Counted from the first letter of the stretch, positions 33,105-43,969 are shown. The stretch is 64,000 nt of DNA from Choristoneura fumiferana (GCF_025370935.1 NC_133482.1:14697431-14761430); one strand, 5' to 3'. Notes: generated by a model from the sequence alone, not told the origin. Made by a program: numbers and translations.

Positions 33105-33365
33105 AGTGGGCCAAATTTTGTGCCGCTGAGAATTAAATAAATAAATATCACGGGACAATTCACACCAATTGACATAGTCTCAAAGTAAGCTTAGAAAAGC
33201 TTGTGTTATGGGTACTAAGCAACGGATAAATATAATTATATAGATAGATACATACTTAAATACATATTAAGCACTCAATACCCGAGAATAAACAGGCGTA
33301 TTTTTCATACAAATATCTGCCCCGACACGGGAATCGAACCCGGGACCTCAAGCTTCGTAGTCAGT
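33105..33365 (-). mobile_element. tRNA-derived SINE, family C
   Basis: Reversed head: tactgactacgaagcttgag, then gtcccgggttcgattcccgtg and tcggggcagatatttg. Body: cgagaataaac...cggataaa...; end: ccaattgacat and gtgaattgtcccgtgatat. The tail is a reversed aataaataaata run. A common lepidopteran SINE type. Pieces recur at 51424, 52030, 52605 and 61050. Confidence 0.8.
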
Positions 33366-33460
33366 AGTATAAAAGATTCCTCTCTTTCCCTCTACACTTT
33401 ACAAGCAGGACTTTGAAACTTTGCTGTAGCTACATTGTTGGATAACTTTTGTAAGAAAAT

Positions 33461-33550
33461 AATTCATTATCATCATCATATCAGCCATAGGACATCTACT
33501 GCTGCATTTGCTTACCATCTCTTTCTACACTCACTCTACACCGTTTGACA
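33461..33550 (-). mobile_element. Short RTE-type 3' end
   Basis: cattatcatcatcatatcag, then ccataggacatctactgctg. The next part, accgtttgacagaaag, also occurs near 50470, suggesting a shared element. Confidence 0.45.
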
Positions 33551-33800
33551 GAAAGAAGTGGTACGATTGCTATTCCAAGTGCTTTAAATAATAAGTCCTC
33601 TGGTAAAAGCCGTGTGATCACGGTGGAAGAAAATAATTTCATTGGAATAAATTGTATCACCGACATCCTACCGACTGCGCCATGTTTAATACCGGGAGGA
33701 CGTAAGTCAAACACAACTGCTAGATTCAGACTAGTTAGGGTTCTTTATATTTCAAACAGCTAATCTACCCACAAGCATGACAATCACAATGTAATTTTTT

Positions 33801-34362
33801 GAATCAGGTGTTACTTTGCGGAGGTCCATATCATTGAACTAAAAGAACTTCTTTGCTCACCCGCGGCCTTATGATAGCTAAGTTTAAATGCAAGATATGC
33901 ATGTTTATGCAGTTTTTCCACCCTCTGTAAGAACACAGACAAATCACACAAACCCATTTATCACCACCACCACACTACACTGACGCGTTTCGAACTCAAC
34001 CAGAGCTCATCTACTGAGCAAAACAATCGTACACCATGCTACCAGATGATAGACTAAACATAAGATGTTTGAGTCATGGTTGGTGGATTGTTGCATACAC
34101 CGTACACCATGCTACCAGATGTTACACTCAAACATCTTATGTTTAGTCTAATATCTGGTAGCATGGTGTACGGTTGTGTTGCTCTAAAGATGAGCTCTGG
34201 TTGAGTTCGAAGTGTAGTGTGGTGGTGGTGATAGATGGGTTTGTGTGATTTGTGTGTGTTCTTACAGTGTGGAGGTGGAGGAATTGCATGAACACGCATA
34301 TCTTGCATAAGCTCACCTATCATAAGGTCGCGGGTGAGCAAAGAAATTATTTTAGTGCAACC
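33801..34362. mobile_element. D-family fold-back element, both arms
   Basis: The left arm (33801 to about 34065) runs from gaatcaggtgttactttgcg through tcacccgcggccttatgata, ccaccaccacactacactga and ccatgctaccagatga to aaacataagatgtttgag. The right arm (about 34105-34362) is its near-complement, ending aggtcgcgggtgagcaaag. About 40 bp separate them. Single arms of the same family are at 2476, 7774, 17503, 27655, 51928 and 52729. No coding capacity. Confidence 0.8.
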
Positions 34363-34392
34363 ACAATGTACCCACAAACATAGCGTTTCCAG

Positions 34393-34632
34393 TCTCATTG
34401 TCATTTCCTATTGGTAAACAAAGCTAGCAAATCAGTTTTCCGCAAGCATCCGTGCAGCCGTGTGAACATCGGGGTTGGAAAAAAGGAAAAGCCACTGCGT
34501 TATTGGAAAAAACAATTGGCGCATAAAACACTTTCGCACTTGGCTGCGCTTTACCAGCGATTTAACGAAATGAAAACTAGGCTGAGCCAGGATAAGCTAT
34601 GAAAAATTATATAGCAATAATATTGTAATAAA
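34393..34632 (+). CDS. Candidate terminal exon of an unknown gene
   Basis: Just after a possible acceptor (gcgtttccag, ending 34392), an open frame runs to the stop at 34600-34602. It includes KSVFRKHPCSRVNIGVGKK, EKPLRYWKKQLAHKTLSHLA and ALYQRFNEMKTRLSQDKL. The peptide is strongly basic and looks alpha-helical. An AATAAA signal lies at about 34627, some 25 bases after the stop, as expected for a last exon. The frame falls outside the fold-back repeat that ends near 34362 and has no copy in the window. I do not recognise the family. There is no good start codon, which fits an internal or last exon but also fits chance. Confidence 0.3.
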
Positions 34633-34912
34633 AGTCAACTTTTTATTAATATTCAATCAGTTAATTTAAATATTTTTTAAAATAAATGAATATACATCAA
34701 AAAATCACTTAGCTTCAAAACGTTAGGTTCAAAGATACAATCAAAATCTTACCTAATACATAATCAATAAAATTGGCTCTATGACGTTTCTAAATACTAC
34801 TTTTAAATTAACATGTACATATAATCTACCTATGTACATAAAAACGACTTAAAATACTTACACAAATTAAAAAAAAAACCTTAAACCAAAACAAATTGCT
34901 TACCTTAGGCAA

Positions 34913-34994
34913 GGTACCGAAGATGCTGGCAGCGTTTCCTCATTGCATGGCTAAGCTAATTTCTTGTCCAAGGAAGCTGCCAGATCTTCGGTCC
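34913..34994. ncRNA. Candidate microRNA precursor hairpin
   Basis: The 5' arm (34913-34940, ggtaccgaagatgctggcag onward) pairs with the 3' arm (34971-34994, ending agatcttcggtcc). About 22 base pairs form, with only a few bulged bases, around a 30-base loop. Length, stem and loop fit an animal pre-miRNA, unlike the AT-rich palindromes nearby. On the minus strand the hairpin is followed by CTAAG|GTAAGC (junction at 34903/34904), a good 5' splice site, so it could lie in the exon of a minus-strand transcript. I cannot match the arms to a named microRNA from memory, and the transcribed strand is unknown. Confidence 0.45.
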
Positions 34995-35011
34995 CCTGTG
35001 ACGTCTACTAA

Positions 35012-35560
35012 CCTTTTTAAGATTTTATTAAATCATAATTCACTAGAGACTATCTTAAACACTTTATAAACCCTGGTTATAATAAACCATCATTTTACAG
35101 CACAATACTGACTTAAGTGCACCATAAATTATATAATTTCATGCGGAACTATCTACTTAAACGACATGCTTTATTGCCTCTTCGTTACTTAGTAGTCCAC
35201 AGTAATAGTAATATATATATATACAATATATATTGTATTCAGTTAATTACTAACGCATAAATGTCATCAAACCAATGAAAATGTTGGTGACTTCTGTCTA
35301 TCTATGTGTTCGGGTATGCTCCTGGTAAAATAAATAGAAGAGCGATACTGTGATATAATGGATGCGGAATCGATTCGCCTATATTTGTTTCGCATAATAA
35401 CTTTTCCCATAATTTTTATTTGTCAGGGTAGTGTTTGACATAATTTTATTATGAAACTTATCAACTAATTTCATCAACTAATCAGTCGATCAACGTTTAG
35501 TCGATTAATAATTACGTTATTCTTTTATTTAACAGAAAAACGGTTGGAAGAAAAATTTGG
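35012..35560. other. No gene recognised
   Basis: A+T-rich and apparently single copy. Contains a short tatatata run near 35210-35235. Confidence 0.4.
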
Positions 35561-35561
35561 C

Positions 35562-35724
35562 GTACTAATGTATATTTGGTGACAATACAACGCGAAATTC
35601 CGGTAGTCCGGCCAGGATCATCTCCGCCAGACGGAATTCTTCAACGGATAATGGCATCGAATTGAAATTTAGTATATAACGGTGGTTTTGATGAAGATGC
35701 AAGTACAGTGAGCAAAAAAGCTTG
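35562..35724. mobile_element. T-family MITE, left-truncated
   Basis: Has gtccggccaggatcatctcc, aacggataatggcatcga and the right end AAAAAAGCTTG followed by TA. Confidence 0.65.
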
Positions 35725-35749
35725 TATTAAAAATGTTTTTTTTTTATAA

Positions 35750-36385
35750 ATGACATTATTATTACTTATTATAACAACGTTTACAGGACAAATTGGCACC
35801 ATAACTAACTACTTTTTTACTTTTTGCGTATAGTCATTGCGTTGCTCAACGACTCACTTTTCTTTTAAACCGTCAACACCTTGGGCCCTGCAATGTACAA
35901 AATTTCAAACAATTTTCTCTCCCAATTTTAGCAATGATTACAAACGGGTTCTCATGTAAACTACGTGTTCTGTATCCATGGGGAAACTGTACTCCGTGTG
36001 AAAACAATAGTCATTAGTTCAAATATAATGCGTTGCAATTTAAACTCAATGACAACAAATTAAGATTCAAATTGCGAAACGCTTTTTTTCACATATGGCT
36101 TTTATTTTTAAACGGCCATGTCGACGTTCACCCTCCAATTAGCAAGAGCTTATTGTGTGACGTGCAGCATGCCCTTAGTACTTTGTCGCCCTAACGACGA
36201 GTATGTTGAGGCGAACGAATGTGACGAGTAATTAAAAACGACAGGGTTTCACAAAAAACGTCAGTGTACTTAAATGAAAATTTGGAATGATGTCATGACT
36301 TACTGGCAGACGGGGAATTCACACATGAGATCTTTATAGTTTTTTGGAGGCATTATAGTTTTCAATTACTTAAAAAAACTCGTAA
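35750..36385. other. No gene recognised
   Basis: No frames of note and no repeat shared with the window. Confidence 0.4.
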
Positions 36386-36393
36386 CTAAAAAC

Positions 36394-36918
36394 CAGGGAT
36401 GTTATGGAGCTCCGTATCCGTAACCGAAACTATCGGATATGCGAAATAAAAAACTATCCGTAACCGTAACGGAATCCGATATAAAAAAAATCGTATAGTC
36501 TCGGATAGGGGCGGAGTCAAAATGCAACATGTTGTGACAGGTTTTTGTTTTTGCCCGGCCGAGCCGAATGTACAAAAGAAAAAAATATCAAAATATCTTT
36601 ATTCAATTTAGGCTATAACAAGCACTTATGAATGTCAAAAAAAATCTACCACCGGTTCGGAAAAACCTCTGTTGAGAAGAATCCGGCAAGAAACTCAACG
36701 AGGTATATTTTTTTTAAACAGATTTACAATAGGTTAGGTTAGGGTATAGGTTTAGATTAGGTGTTTAAGTCTTAATTTTTGTTGGTAAAGGTTTAAGTTG
36801 ATTTTTTTGTATTTTTTTATTGTATTTTTATTTACTCTCAGTTATATTTTACTTTTACACTTCCATAATCCGTAATATCCATATCCAGATCCGAAACGTT
36901 ATATCCATAACATACCTG
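36394..36918. mobile_element. Non-autonomous hAT element with perfect 8-bp duplication
   Basis: Inverted ends are CAGGGATGTTATGGA at the left and TCCATAACATACCTG at the right (14 of 15 match). Perfect 8-bp direct repeats ctaaaaac lie at 36386-36393 and 36919-36926. Ends beginning CAGGG and 8-bp duplications are typical of the hAT superfamily. Subterminal ccgtaaccg/tatcggat words repeat inside. There is no transposase. An H-family LINE end is inserted at about 36600-36712. Confidence 0.85.
36600..36712 (-). mobile_element. H-family LINE 3' end nested in the hAT element
   Basis: tatctttattcaatttaggc, aagcacttatgaatgtca, accaccggttcgg and aagaaactcaacgaggtat are the reverse of 26725-26870. Confidence 0.7.
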
Positions 36919-37249
36919 CTAAAAACTCGAAGAATTCGTTTAGAAACACATGTATCTAAGTATACTTATGATGCAAAGTTAACACAAACCATTGAGAGAA
37001 TCTCCAAACATCATATTACATTAAATGGGGCTAGCAAAGAGAACATCTCCAAATGGCGTCGTTACTATTTATGACAGTGCGTATTGGATGCTGTGTCCTT
37101 TGGCCATCAAACTTGAAACTATTCGAAAGCTATTGGCGTATTGTTCACTGACAACTTTTGAAAATGGAATGGTTTTTTTTTAAACTTTAGCGTTTAAGTT
37201 ACAGTTGTTGTTGACGGCTTGAATGAAAGGCACGGGTTTACGATGACTT

Positions 37250-37406
37250 TAAACTACTAAAGGAAAAGCGCACGAGGCGTCTCGAGCAGGCCACCAACCC
37301 CCGACCACCTGGGGGGGAGTACACTTGTCGCGTATGCGGCCGGGGGATCCTGTCCCGAATCGGCCTATTTAGTCACGAGCGCAAGTGTCGTCGCGATGCT
37401 ACTTAG
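37250..37406 (+). pseudogene. LINE ORF C-terminal zinc finger
   Basis: The frame reads KEKRTRRLEQATNPRPPGG, then EYTCRVCGRGILSRIGLFSH, then ERKCRRDAT and a stop at 37404-37406. C-x2-C ... H-x4-C spacing and the SRIGL(F/Y)SH core are typical of the C-terminal zinc finger of insect non-LTR retrotransposon ORF2 proteins. A T-run follows at about 37437. The rest of the element is absent. Confidence 0.7.
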
Positions 37407-38070
37407 ATCATCTGCAAAAGATGTCAAGGCCAATTATTTTTTTTTTTTTTAAACTAAACTGTAATAATATACAAAGGAACAAGTAACGAACAATGTTGGC
37501 GCAATAAATCTGACAGAGCAACTGATTTGATGTAGGTACTCTGTCAGACGAATTGCACCGGATTTAAATGCAGATTTAAAACTAAACTTATCATAAGACT
37601 AACAAGAAGGCTTTGTTTCAACCAATCACGGGTCATTTGCAGAAAATATGCACCCTTCAAGCGTCCCAAACTTTTATATGGAAAAATATTTCTCAGGTGC
37701 GTTACGTTCATAGAAATAAAAAAAAACATTCATACTGTTACGGCGATGGATTAGGTATAAACTTTGATCGTGTTTAACAATACTAAAATGTAACAAAAAA
37801 TATACACATATTGTCTGAATAACCCTCGCCAACAGTCAATTGTTAAGTTTAAAATTTTAGCATTGGCTTTAACTTTAATTTTGAACATGGAAAGAACATG
37901 ATAGAACAAAACCACCCCCACTAATTTGATGAAAAAATAATTCGAAATGTAAATTGAAAAAAAAAAAGTTCCATTCATGCTCTAGTTCCTGAAAGTTAGG
38001 ACCTCGTTTAAAGCAAATTTACTCCCAATTCTAGTCGCAACCAAATGCCGTACAAAAGGTATATGATAAC

Positions 38071-38215
38071 TAGGGATGGGATCCAGTCGGCAACCAACCG
38101 TTACTAATTTTCGTCGGTATTTTTAACATTGTATGCTCTGCATTTTGTATCTGTATAATAAAATATTTGTACTGATTTATGGTGAACAATAAAGACTATT
38201 TGTATTGTATTGTAT
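38071..38215 (+). mobile_element. LINE 3' end with (TTGTA)n tail
   Basis: gggatgggatccagtcggca to acattgtatgctctgcattt, then aataaaatatttgta, and a second AATAAA followed by (TTGTA)n. A truncated copy lies at 39059-39160 in the same orientation. Confidence 0.65.
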
Positions 38216-38245
38216 TGTTGCCGTTAATCTACCAGTCTAGTTTTC

Positions 38246-38725
38246 AACCGACTTCGGAAAAGGAGGTGCTTCTCAATTCGTCTGTATACTTTTTGTGTGT
38301 GTTTGTTACGCTATAACTTCAGACAATTGTAAACTGAATTTAAAAAATATTTGTCGTTCTATAGAACATACTTCAAAGGTAGTCCCATGGTCACCAAGCC
38401 AGGATTGATGATGAAATCTCAAGGAAAAGGACAACCCTCAAATTTTCAACGAGCACACCTGGGTGCGATTTTGGCATCCTTAACATCGGTCAAGGATTTA
38501 CATTCGAAAGTTCAATTGATACTGGACCTGATAAAGAAGTCGTAGGTACAATGTATCGTTATAAATAATAGACTATGCGGTGATTAGCTTGGGAAATCGA
38601 GGGCGTAAGATGCAATTTGCTACTAAATCACTAAAAACTATGAAAAGGTATTTTTTCAACAAAAATGGAACCGACTAAATACAAAACCTTAAAATAAACT
38701 TTTATATAGACTAAAGTCTGTGTGC
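38246..38725 (+). repeat. ACCGACTTC repeat, copy 1
   Basis: caaccgacttcggaaaagga, ttctcaattcgtctgta, tgtttgttacgctataactt and ggaaccgactaaatac follow the same order as in 40338-40935. The 64-codon frame at 38351-38545 lies inside and is a repeat by-product. Superfamily unknown. Confidence 0.6.
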
Positions 38726-39058
38726 GCGCAGTTCATTTGTGTGTGTGTTGTGTGTCTTGTGTTGTATGGAAAAATGTTTGTCGTGTTCTATATTCCAGTA
38801 ACAAAAAAAACACATTTGCCATTACAATACCAGGTGAATTGTTAGGGTTAATAATTATGCAATTGGCAAAAAAAGCAATTTGAATGCGGGTCCCAACAGG
38901 TTCTTACTTGAGCTTTTGCATTATATTTTTTTTAAATGATTCGAACATGTTCAATTCACATGGAACAAAGTTCCATACGCCGAGACCAAAGTTATTATAT
39001 TAATCAAATTTATGCCTCGTTTAGTTTTAAAATGACCAAACTTACAAGAACTATAACT

Positions 39059-39160
39059 GGGATGGGATCCAGTCGGCAACCAACCGTTACTAATTTTTCG
39101 TCGGTATTTTTAACATTGTATGCTCTGCATTTTGTGTCTGTATAATAAAATATTTTGTGT
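39059..39160 (+). mobile_element. LINE 3' end, short copy
   Basis: Near-identical to 38071-38175 (100 bases, few differences), truncated at both ends. Confidence 0.65.
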
Positions 39161-39849
39161 GAACTAGCATATATAGCAAAGGCCGAAACTATCTGGTTTT
39201 TGGTGTAGAACTAGACACACAATTGCCACAGAATAACAAGTTTTCCCTATAGTAGGCCGACGCCTTTGATGTTGAGCAATACCGCAGCCTGTATATGTAT
39301 TTACGCAAGTAAGGAAGGTTTGTCACAAATTTAAAATTTGGAAGGTAGATGTCTTTTACGAATCGGTATATATTGGTTTTGTTTTTATATAAAACAAAAT
39401 CAATTAGGGGTGGCATACTTACAGGGGTAAGAAGTATCAAAATTATACAATTTTTGAAATAAAAAACCTTTTTTTTCTACAAAATATACTTTCATAGATT
39501 AGTAACCGACAAATACTTTCGGTTTCTAGACTTAACGGACTTAAAGTTCCTGTTATTTAATTTAATTACATAAAAAATAAATAAGTATAATTATATAAAT
39601 CTTAGTTCCTTAGATGCGAGATGATGATTTGCACGCACTCACAGTGCATGTCGTATGCACCATAATAAATTTTATTAAAAATTTAAATGTTTAAAAAAAG
39701 CGATAGCCCTAGAAGACTTGTCCCAAGCTACTTAGAACGGCGAAGTATGCAGCTGGGGCTCCTCCCACCCGCGTCTCACCCCTCACGCCCCGCACGATTG
39801 CTCTGTCTAGACGTCTCCCTCGGATTACTGTAGGGAAACTTGTTATACT

Positions 39850-40165
39850 GTGCAATTGCGTTGGTCATGCCACATAAATTTGTTAAAGAAAAGACTGGTT
39901 ACCTGTTACCTGTTATCTAAAATGTTAGACTTTCTGCAAAATTTTATTAAAATGTTACACTCTACAGTTCTTAAAACAGTTTACTTTGCCTATTTTGAGA
40001 GCTTAATAAGGTATGGCCTTGAGGTTGGTACCACAGATTGCATGCCAAATTGGGGCAGAACAAACATGACATGTACCTATGTAATATTTCTTCTGACATG
40101 TGTAATATTTGTAACACCTGAGTATGTTCCTGCGAAATAAATAATTTCATTTCATTTCATTTTGG
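39850..40165 (+). pseudogene. Jockey-type reverse transcriptase C-terminal fragment
   Basis: The frame reads QLRWSCHINLLKKRLVTCYL, LSKMLDFL, then LKTVYFAYFESLIRYGLEVG. The W..HI..L..KL pattern followed by YFAYFESLIRYG is characteristic of the end of Jockey-like ORF2. The 3' end carries AATAAA and a (TTTCA)n tail (40135-40165). Frame breaks and the missing WG after the YGLEV motif show it is not functional. Confidence 0.75.
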
Positions 40166-40337
40166 TCGGCGTGTCCCCTCCCTACTAATTTCCCTACGCA
40201 CGCCAGTCACGTATTCTTGGTGTGCCAACTAATGATGCGCTTCAGCGTGCATTAGGCGCATGCTACGATTGGCTCTGATTGGCTGGAGCGTTGTGCGGCT
40301 GTCTCGTTTGGTTCCCTGGTTGGTTTATTCCTTTTTA

Positions 40338-40935
40338 ACCGACTTCAAAAAAGGAGGAGGTTCTCAATTCGAGTGTTTTTTTTTTGTATGTTTGTTACGC
40401 GATAACTCCGCCAATTGTGAGCTGAATTTCAAAATTCTTTTTAGTTCTAAAGGACATACTTCCGAGGTGGTCCCATTGACATCGAGTCAGGATCTGGTGA
40501 TGGGATCTTAGAGAAATCGAGGGCAATCCTCGAATTTATAAAGCACACCTATAGCGATTTTGGCATTTTTAACATCAAGTCAGCAAGAAAGTATCATTTG
40601 GTGAACTGGACCTTGATAAAGAGGACCGTAGGTACCGGTACTCTGTTATAAAATGATACAACTATGCTGTGTTTGAGCTTAATGGAATCGTTGTGCGATG
40701 CACTTTGGCTACAAATCACTAAAAAGTATGATTTTTTTTTTTAACAAATGGAACCGACTTCTAAAATCTTGAAAATAATTTTCTACTAGTTTGAAGTCGG
40801 TGCCTCAGCACGAGCCAGCAGGAGTGATTGAAGCCCAACATATAGTATGTAGGTGAGGTAGACGACTATAGTTCCACTCCTACTGGCTCGTGCTGAGGCA
40901 CCGACTTCAAAGTAGTAGAAAATTTTTTTCAAGGT
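40338..40935 (+). repeat. ACCGACTTC repeat, copy 2, with palindromic right end
   Basis: Begins accgacttcaaaaaaggagg and shares its order with 38246-38725. It continues into an inverted repeat: about 40770-40826 (gaagtcggtgcctcagcacg onward) pairs with 40875-40931 (actggctcgtgctgaggcac onward), with a 48-bp loop. Confidence 0.6.
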
Positions 40936-41129
40936 TTTTGAAGTCGATTCCATTTTAAAAGATGGTCAATTTTCCTTGTTGATGTATTTCAAATTGTAAT
41001 TTTTCTGCTTTGACGTATAATTTCGAGTTATCTATTTTCCATTTGCACTAAATGACAGTAAATTACATTAACTTTAGCTAGTGATAGTTCACCACTTCAC
41101 CACAGATAAAAAATAAAACTAATGCTGGT

Positions 41130-41998
41130 GCTAAACATACGAATGTAGATCAAATGTATGGAATTTAAAGGCCTCCACTGCTTCTTCCGGCGTCTGAAAC
41201 TGCTGACCACGCAACTTATCCTTAATTTTGGGGAATGTGAAAAGTCGTTGGGGCTTAAGTCGGGGCTGTATGGAGGATGGTCCAGGAGTTCGATGTTTTA
41301 TCACCGTTCAGATACTCAGCTGTTTTCCGAGCGGTGTGGGAGCTGGCATTGTCGTGGTGAAGGATGATGCGGCGATTAGAGTTATTTTTTCGGAGTTTAT
41401 CAAAGATACTAGGCAAACAAATAGTTGTGTACCAATCGGCATTGACCGTTCTACGATCTTCGAGAGAAATAGTACCTACATGACCCGATTTGGAGACAAA
41501 CGTGGCCACCATCTTCTTGGCCGTGCTGCGAGAGCGAATAACTTTTGTCGGCTTGAGCTCATCTTCGTAGACCCATACACGAGACTGGTTTTTAGATTCA
41601 GGATCATATGCATATATCCACGACTCGTCACCCGATACGACACTAAAAACTGCATTTGAGCCTCCTCCGTTGAATTTATTGAAAGTTTTGGACTCATTCC
41701 AATACCCAAGCACTCTTGAATTTCCCGGTATGTCACATGCTGGTCTTCTTTTATCATTTGACGCACAGCATCGATGTTTTCATGAGTGACGGCCGATTTC
41801 GGTCGACCTTCACGCACGTCGTCCGTGAGTGATACACGGTGGTGTTTATAATCTGAATACCACCTGTATATTGTAGTCTTTGAAGGTGCTTCACTAAAGC
41901 AGCAATCATCCGGTCTCCACATTGTTTTTGTGTTAATCTACTTTTAAAGTCGTAATAAATCATAGCTCTTAAGTTTTCACGGGACAATTCCATTTTCA
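41130..41998 (-). pseudogene. Mariner transposase, inactive
   Basis: Read on the minus strand, it starts MELSRENLRAMIYYDFKS. The DNA-binding half carries the helix-turn-helix region (SKTTIYRWYSDYK). The catalytic core shows GDESWIYAYDPE (first Asp) and HHDNASSHTA (second Asp); YSPDLSPND supplies the third Asp 34 residues after the second, as in D,D34D mariners. Defects are a frameshift near 41900, a deletion of roughly 30 residues near 41690, and a 2-bp insertion near 41295 between the second and third Asp. No terminal repeats could be identified. The overlapping plus-strand frames are antisense artefacts. Confidence 0.92.
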
Positions 41999-42060
41999 TC
42001 AGCGACTCGACGACTTCAAAAAACAATTGAAACCGAACTACTATTTTTTTTTCTATGTGG

Positions 42061-42650
42061 CCAGTGTGTTAAGATACTGAAACTTTAGAGATTATAAAAA
42101 GGTATAATATGTGCCAAAATTAAGTTTCTAAGTTGTGGATTTCCAAAACTTTCAGTGCAGCCCTCATAGTAAAACAATCCACGTCACAAACTCAATTTTT
42201 TTTTTTTAAATTCGTCTTTTCTTGCACATAAAGTTCAAGTCGTTCGTCGCGTGCCGCGGCAACTTTGGATTACTTCCCAGTTGAAAGCATAATGAATCGG
42301 GTCCATCCGAGATATTTGCTCTCGAGTTGGAAATTCCGAGTAAAAGGCGAAAGTTGGTCGGCAAAATGATTTGGAGTTCGAGTTCTAGAATCTTTTGTGG
42401 AGACGTTGATTATGATTTTATGATTATTATGGGGAATTAGCGTTCCACCTAAACTTTAGTTAGAAGAGTGTTACTCACACCATAAATCAGTACAAAAAAA
42501 ATTTACGCGTGATCATAAAATTCCAGAGATATGATGCGTTGTTTGGGAGAAACGTGTCAAAATGGTGTTGTAGAGCGCCATCCTGCTCTGTCTCTTTTTT
42601 CCCCGTTCTGGCGGTTCACTTTTATATTATAGATATATAGGATAGGATTA
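42061..42650. other. No gene recognised
   Basis: No shared repeat seen. Open frames are short. Confidence 0.4.
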
Positions 42651-42654
42651 ACAT

Positions 42655-42820
42655 TTTTCTCTGAAACCGGAAGACGAAGCGTTGGCAGGCCTGCCATTAG
42701 GTGGACTGACACATCGTGAGAGTTGCGGGCAACTGGATGCAAGTGGCGAGTTGTCGTTCATTGTGGCGTTCTAAGTGGCCTTTGTTAAGCAGTGGACGTC
42801 TTGGCTGATGATGATGAACA
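42655..42820 (+). mobile_element. RTE-like 3' end, third subfamily
   Basis: accggaagacgaagcgttgg, attaggtggactgacac, gggcaactggatgcaagtgg and gcagtggacgtcttggctga followed by tgatgatgaa. In frame it corresponds to the EWRPR..R..GRPP.RWTD region. Confidence 0.6.
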
Positions 42821-43724
42821 TTTTTCTCTACCGTGACATGTTATTGTGACATAACACGTTCGCAATCAAATTACAGCGATGTCATATCGCGTGAAAGTCC
42901 ACTAAGATCCGTGTTCATTAGCCCGCTCATTTACAGACCCGTGACCTACATGCGAGGTGAGTGGTGCCAGTGTAAGCGGCTGGGAAACCATTTTTAGTAC
43001 ACAGTTTTACCCGACGGGATTTTTGTTGATTCAGTCACAAAACACAGATAGTTCAGAAGTGAATCTCCTGTATGTACTTCACTTTCCATACCTACGCTCG
43101 GCGGTTGCTCTAAGGTTGTCAACTATGGCTTATGCACCAAAAAACTGTCGTGGTACTGGCACCCGTTGTTTGATTTATTGTTGAGAATGAAACGGGAAGA
43201 ATGGAAATATAAATTAATAACTAAAATATTTTAATTTTAATGTCATTGTTTTATTATAAATTTGTCATAGAAAATACCTTGCGACGATTTCGTTATTGGC
43301 GAAATTCACGATTATTTAATTTAAACAACCGTCCACTGCACAGTTATAATAAGTTTTTTTTTGTTGCTCTCCATTATTGCTCTAAAAAGTTAAAAGATGC
43401 GTGTCTCAAGCGGATGGCACTCGCGCTCGAACTGGTCCCAACCGGTCCGAGATATCGTGTCCGTGAGCAGTGTCTATGTGTGCGTTGCTCGAGCGCACTT
43501 GTATGGTGATTGAATTCTGAACTATCTGTATTTTGTGATTCAGTTGCGGTTAATATAATACTGAGTATTAGTCTACCTACTCGTGGAATATCTTCTTCTT
43601 AGTCACTACACTTTTGAAAGAGTGGTCGTGCTCGTGGTCGTTCAGAAAAAAAAAGAATTATGACAAACGATTATTCTGACAAACATTACATTCGGACTTT
43701 CAATAAGTATGCGAGCCGATATGG

Positions 43725-43822
43725 ACCCATCATCATCATTGTCGTCAGTCAGAAGACGTCGACTCTATAACAAAGGCCATCCTCATTGAACGCCACGATA
43801 ATGTCAGTCCACCTGGTGGAAC
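43725..43822 (-). mobile_element. RTE-like 3' end, third subfamily
   Basis: catcatcatcattgtcgtca, cagaagacgtcgactctat, then caaaggcc and atgtcagtccacctggtgg. Confidence 0.5.
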
Positions 43823-43902
43823 TGTAAGACAAGTCTATATAAATTCAAGTAAGACAATTCTATTTAAATTGTAAGATCTTTTTGTAAGAAGTCACTTTGT
43901 AT

Positions 43903-43969
43903 CATCATCATCATCCCAGCCTATATACGTCCCACTGCTGGGCACAGGCCTCCTCTCAGAACAAGAGGG
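43903..43969 (-). mobile_element. 67-bp 5'-truncated SINE family A with target duplication
   Basis: Only the reversed tail and 3' end remain: catcatcatcatcccagcct to ctcctctcagaacaagaggg. Direct repeats ctttgtat flank it at 43895-43902 and 43970-43977. Confidence 0.75.

Noticed and set aside
41228..41659. 143-codon plus-strand frame
   Set aside because: It is antisense to the mariner transposase remnant.
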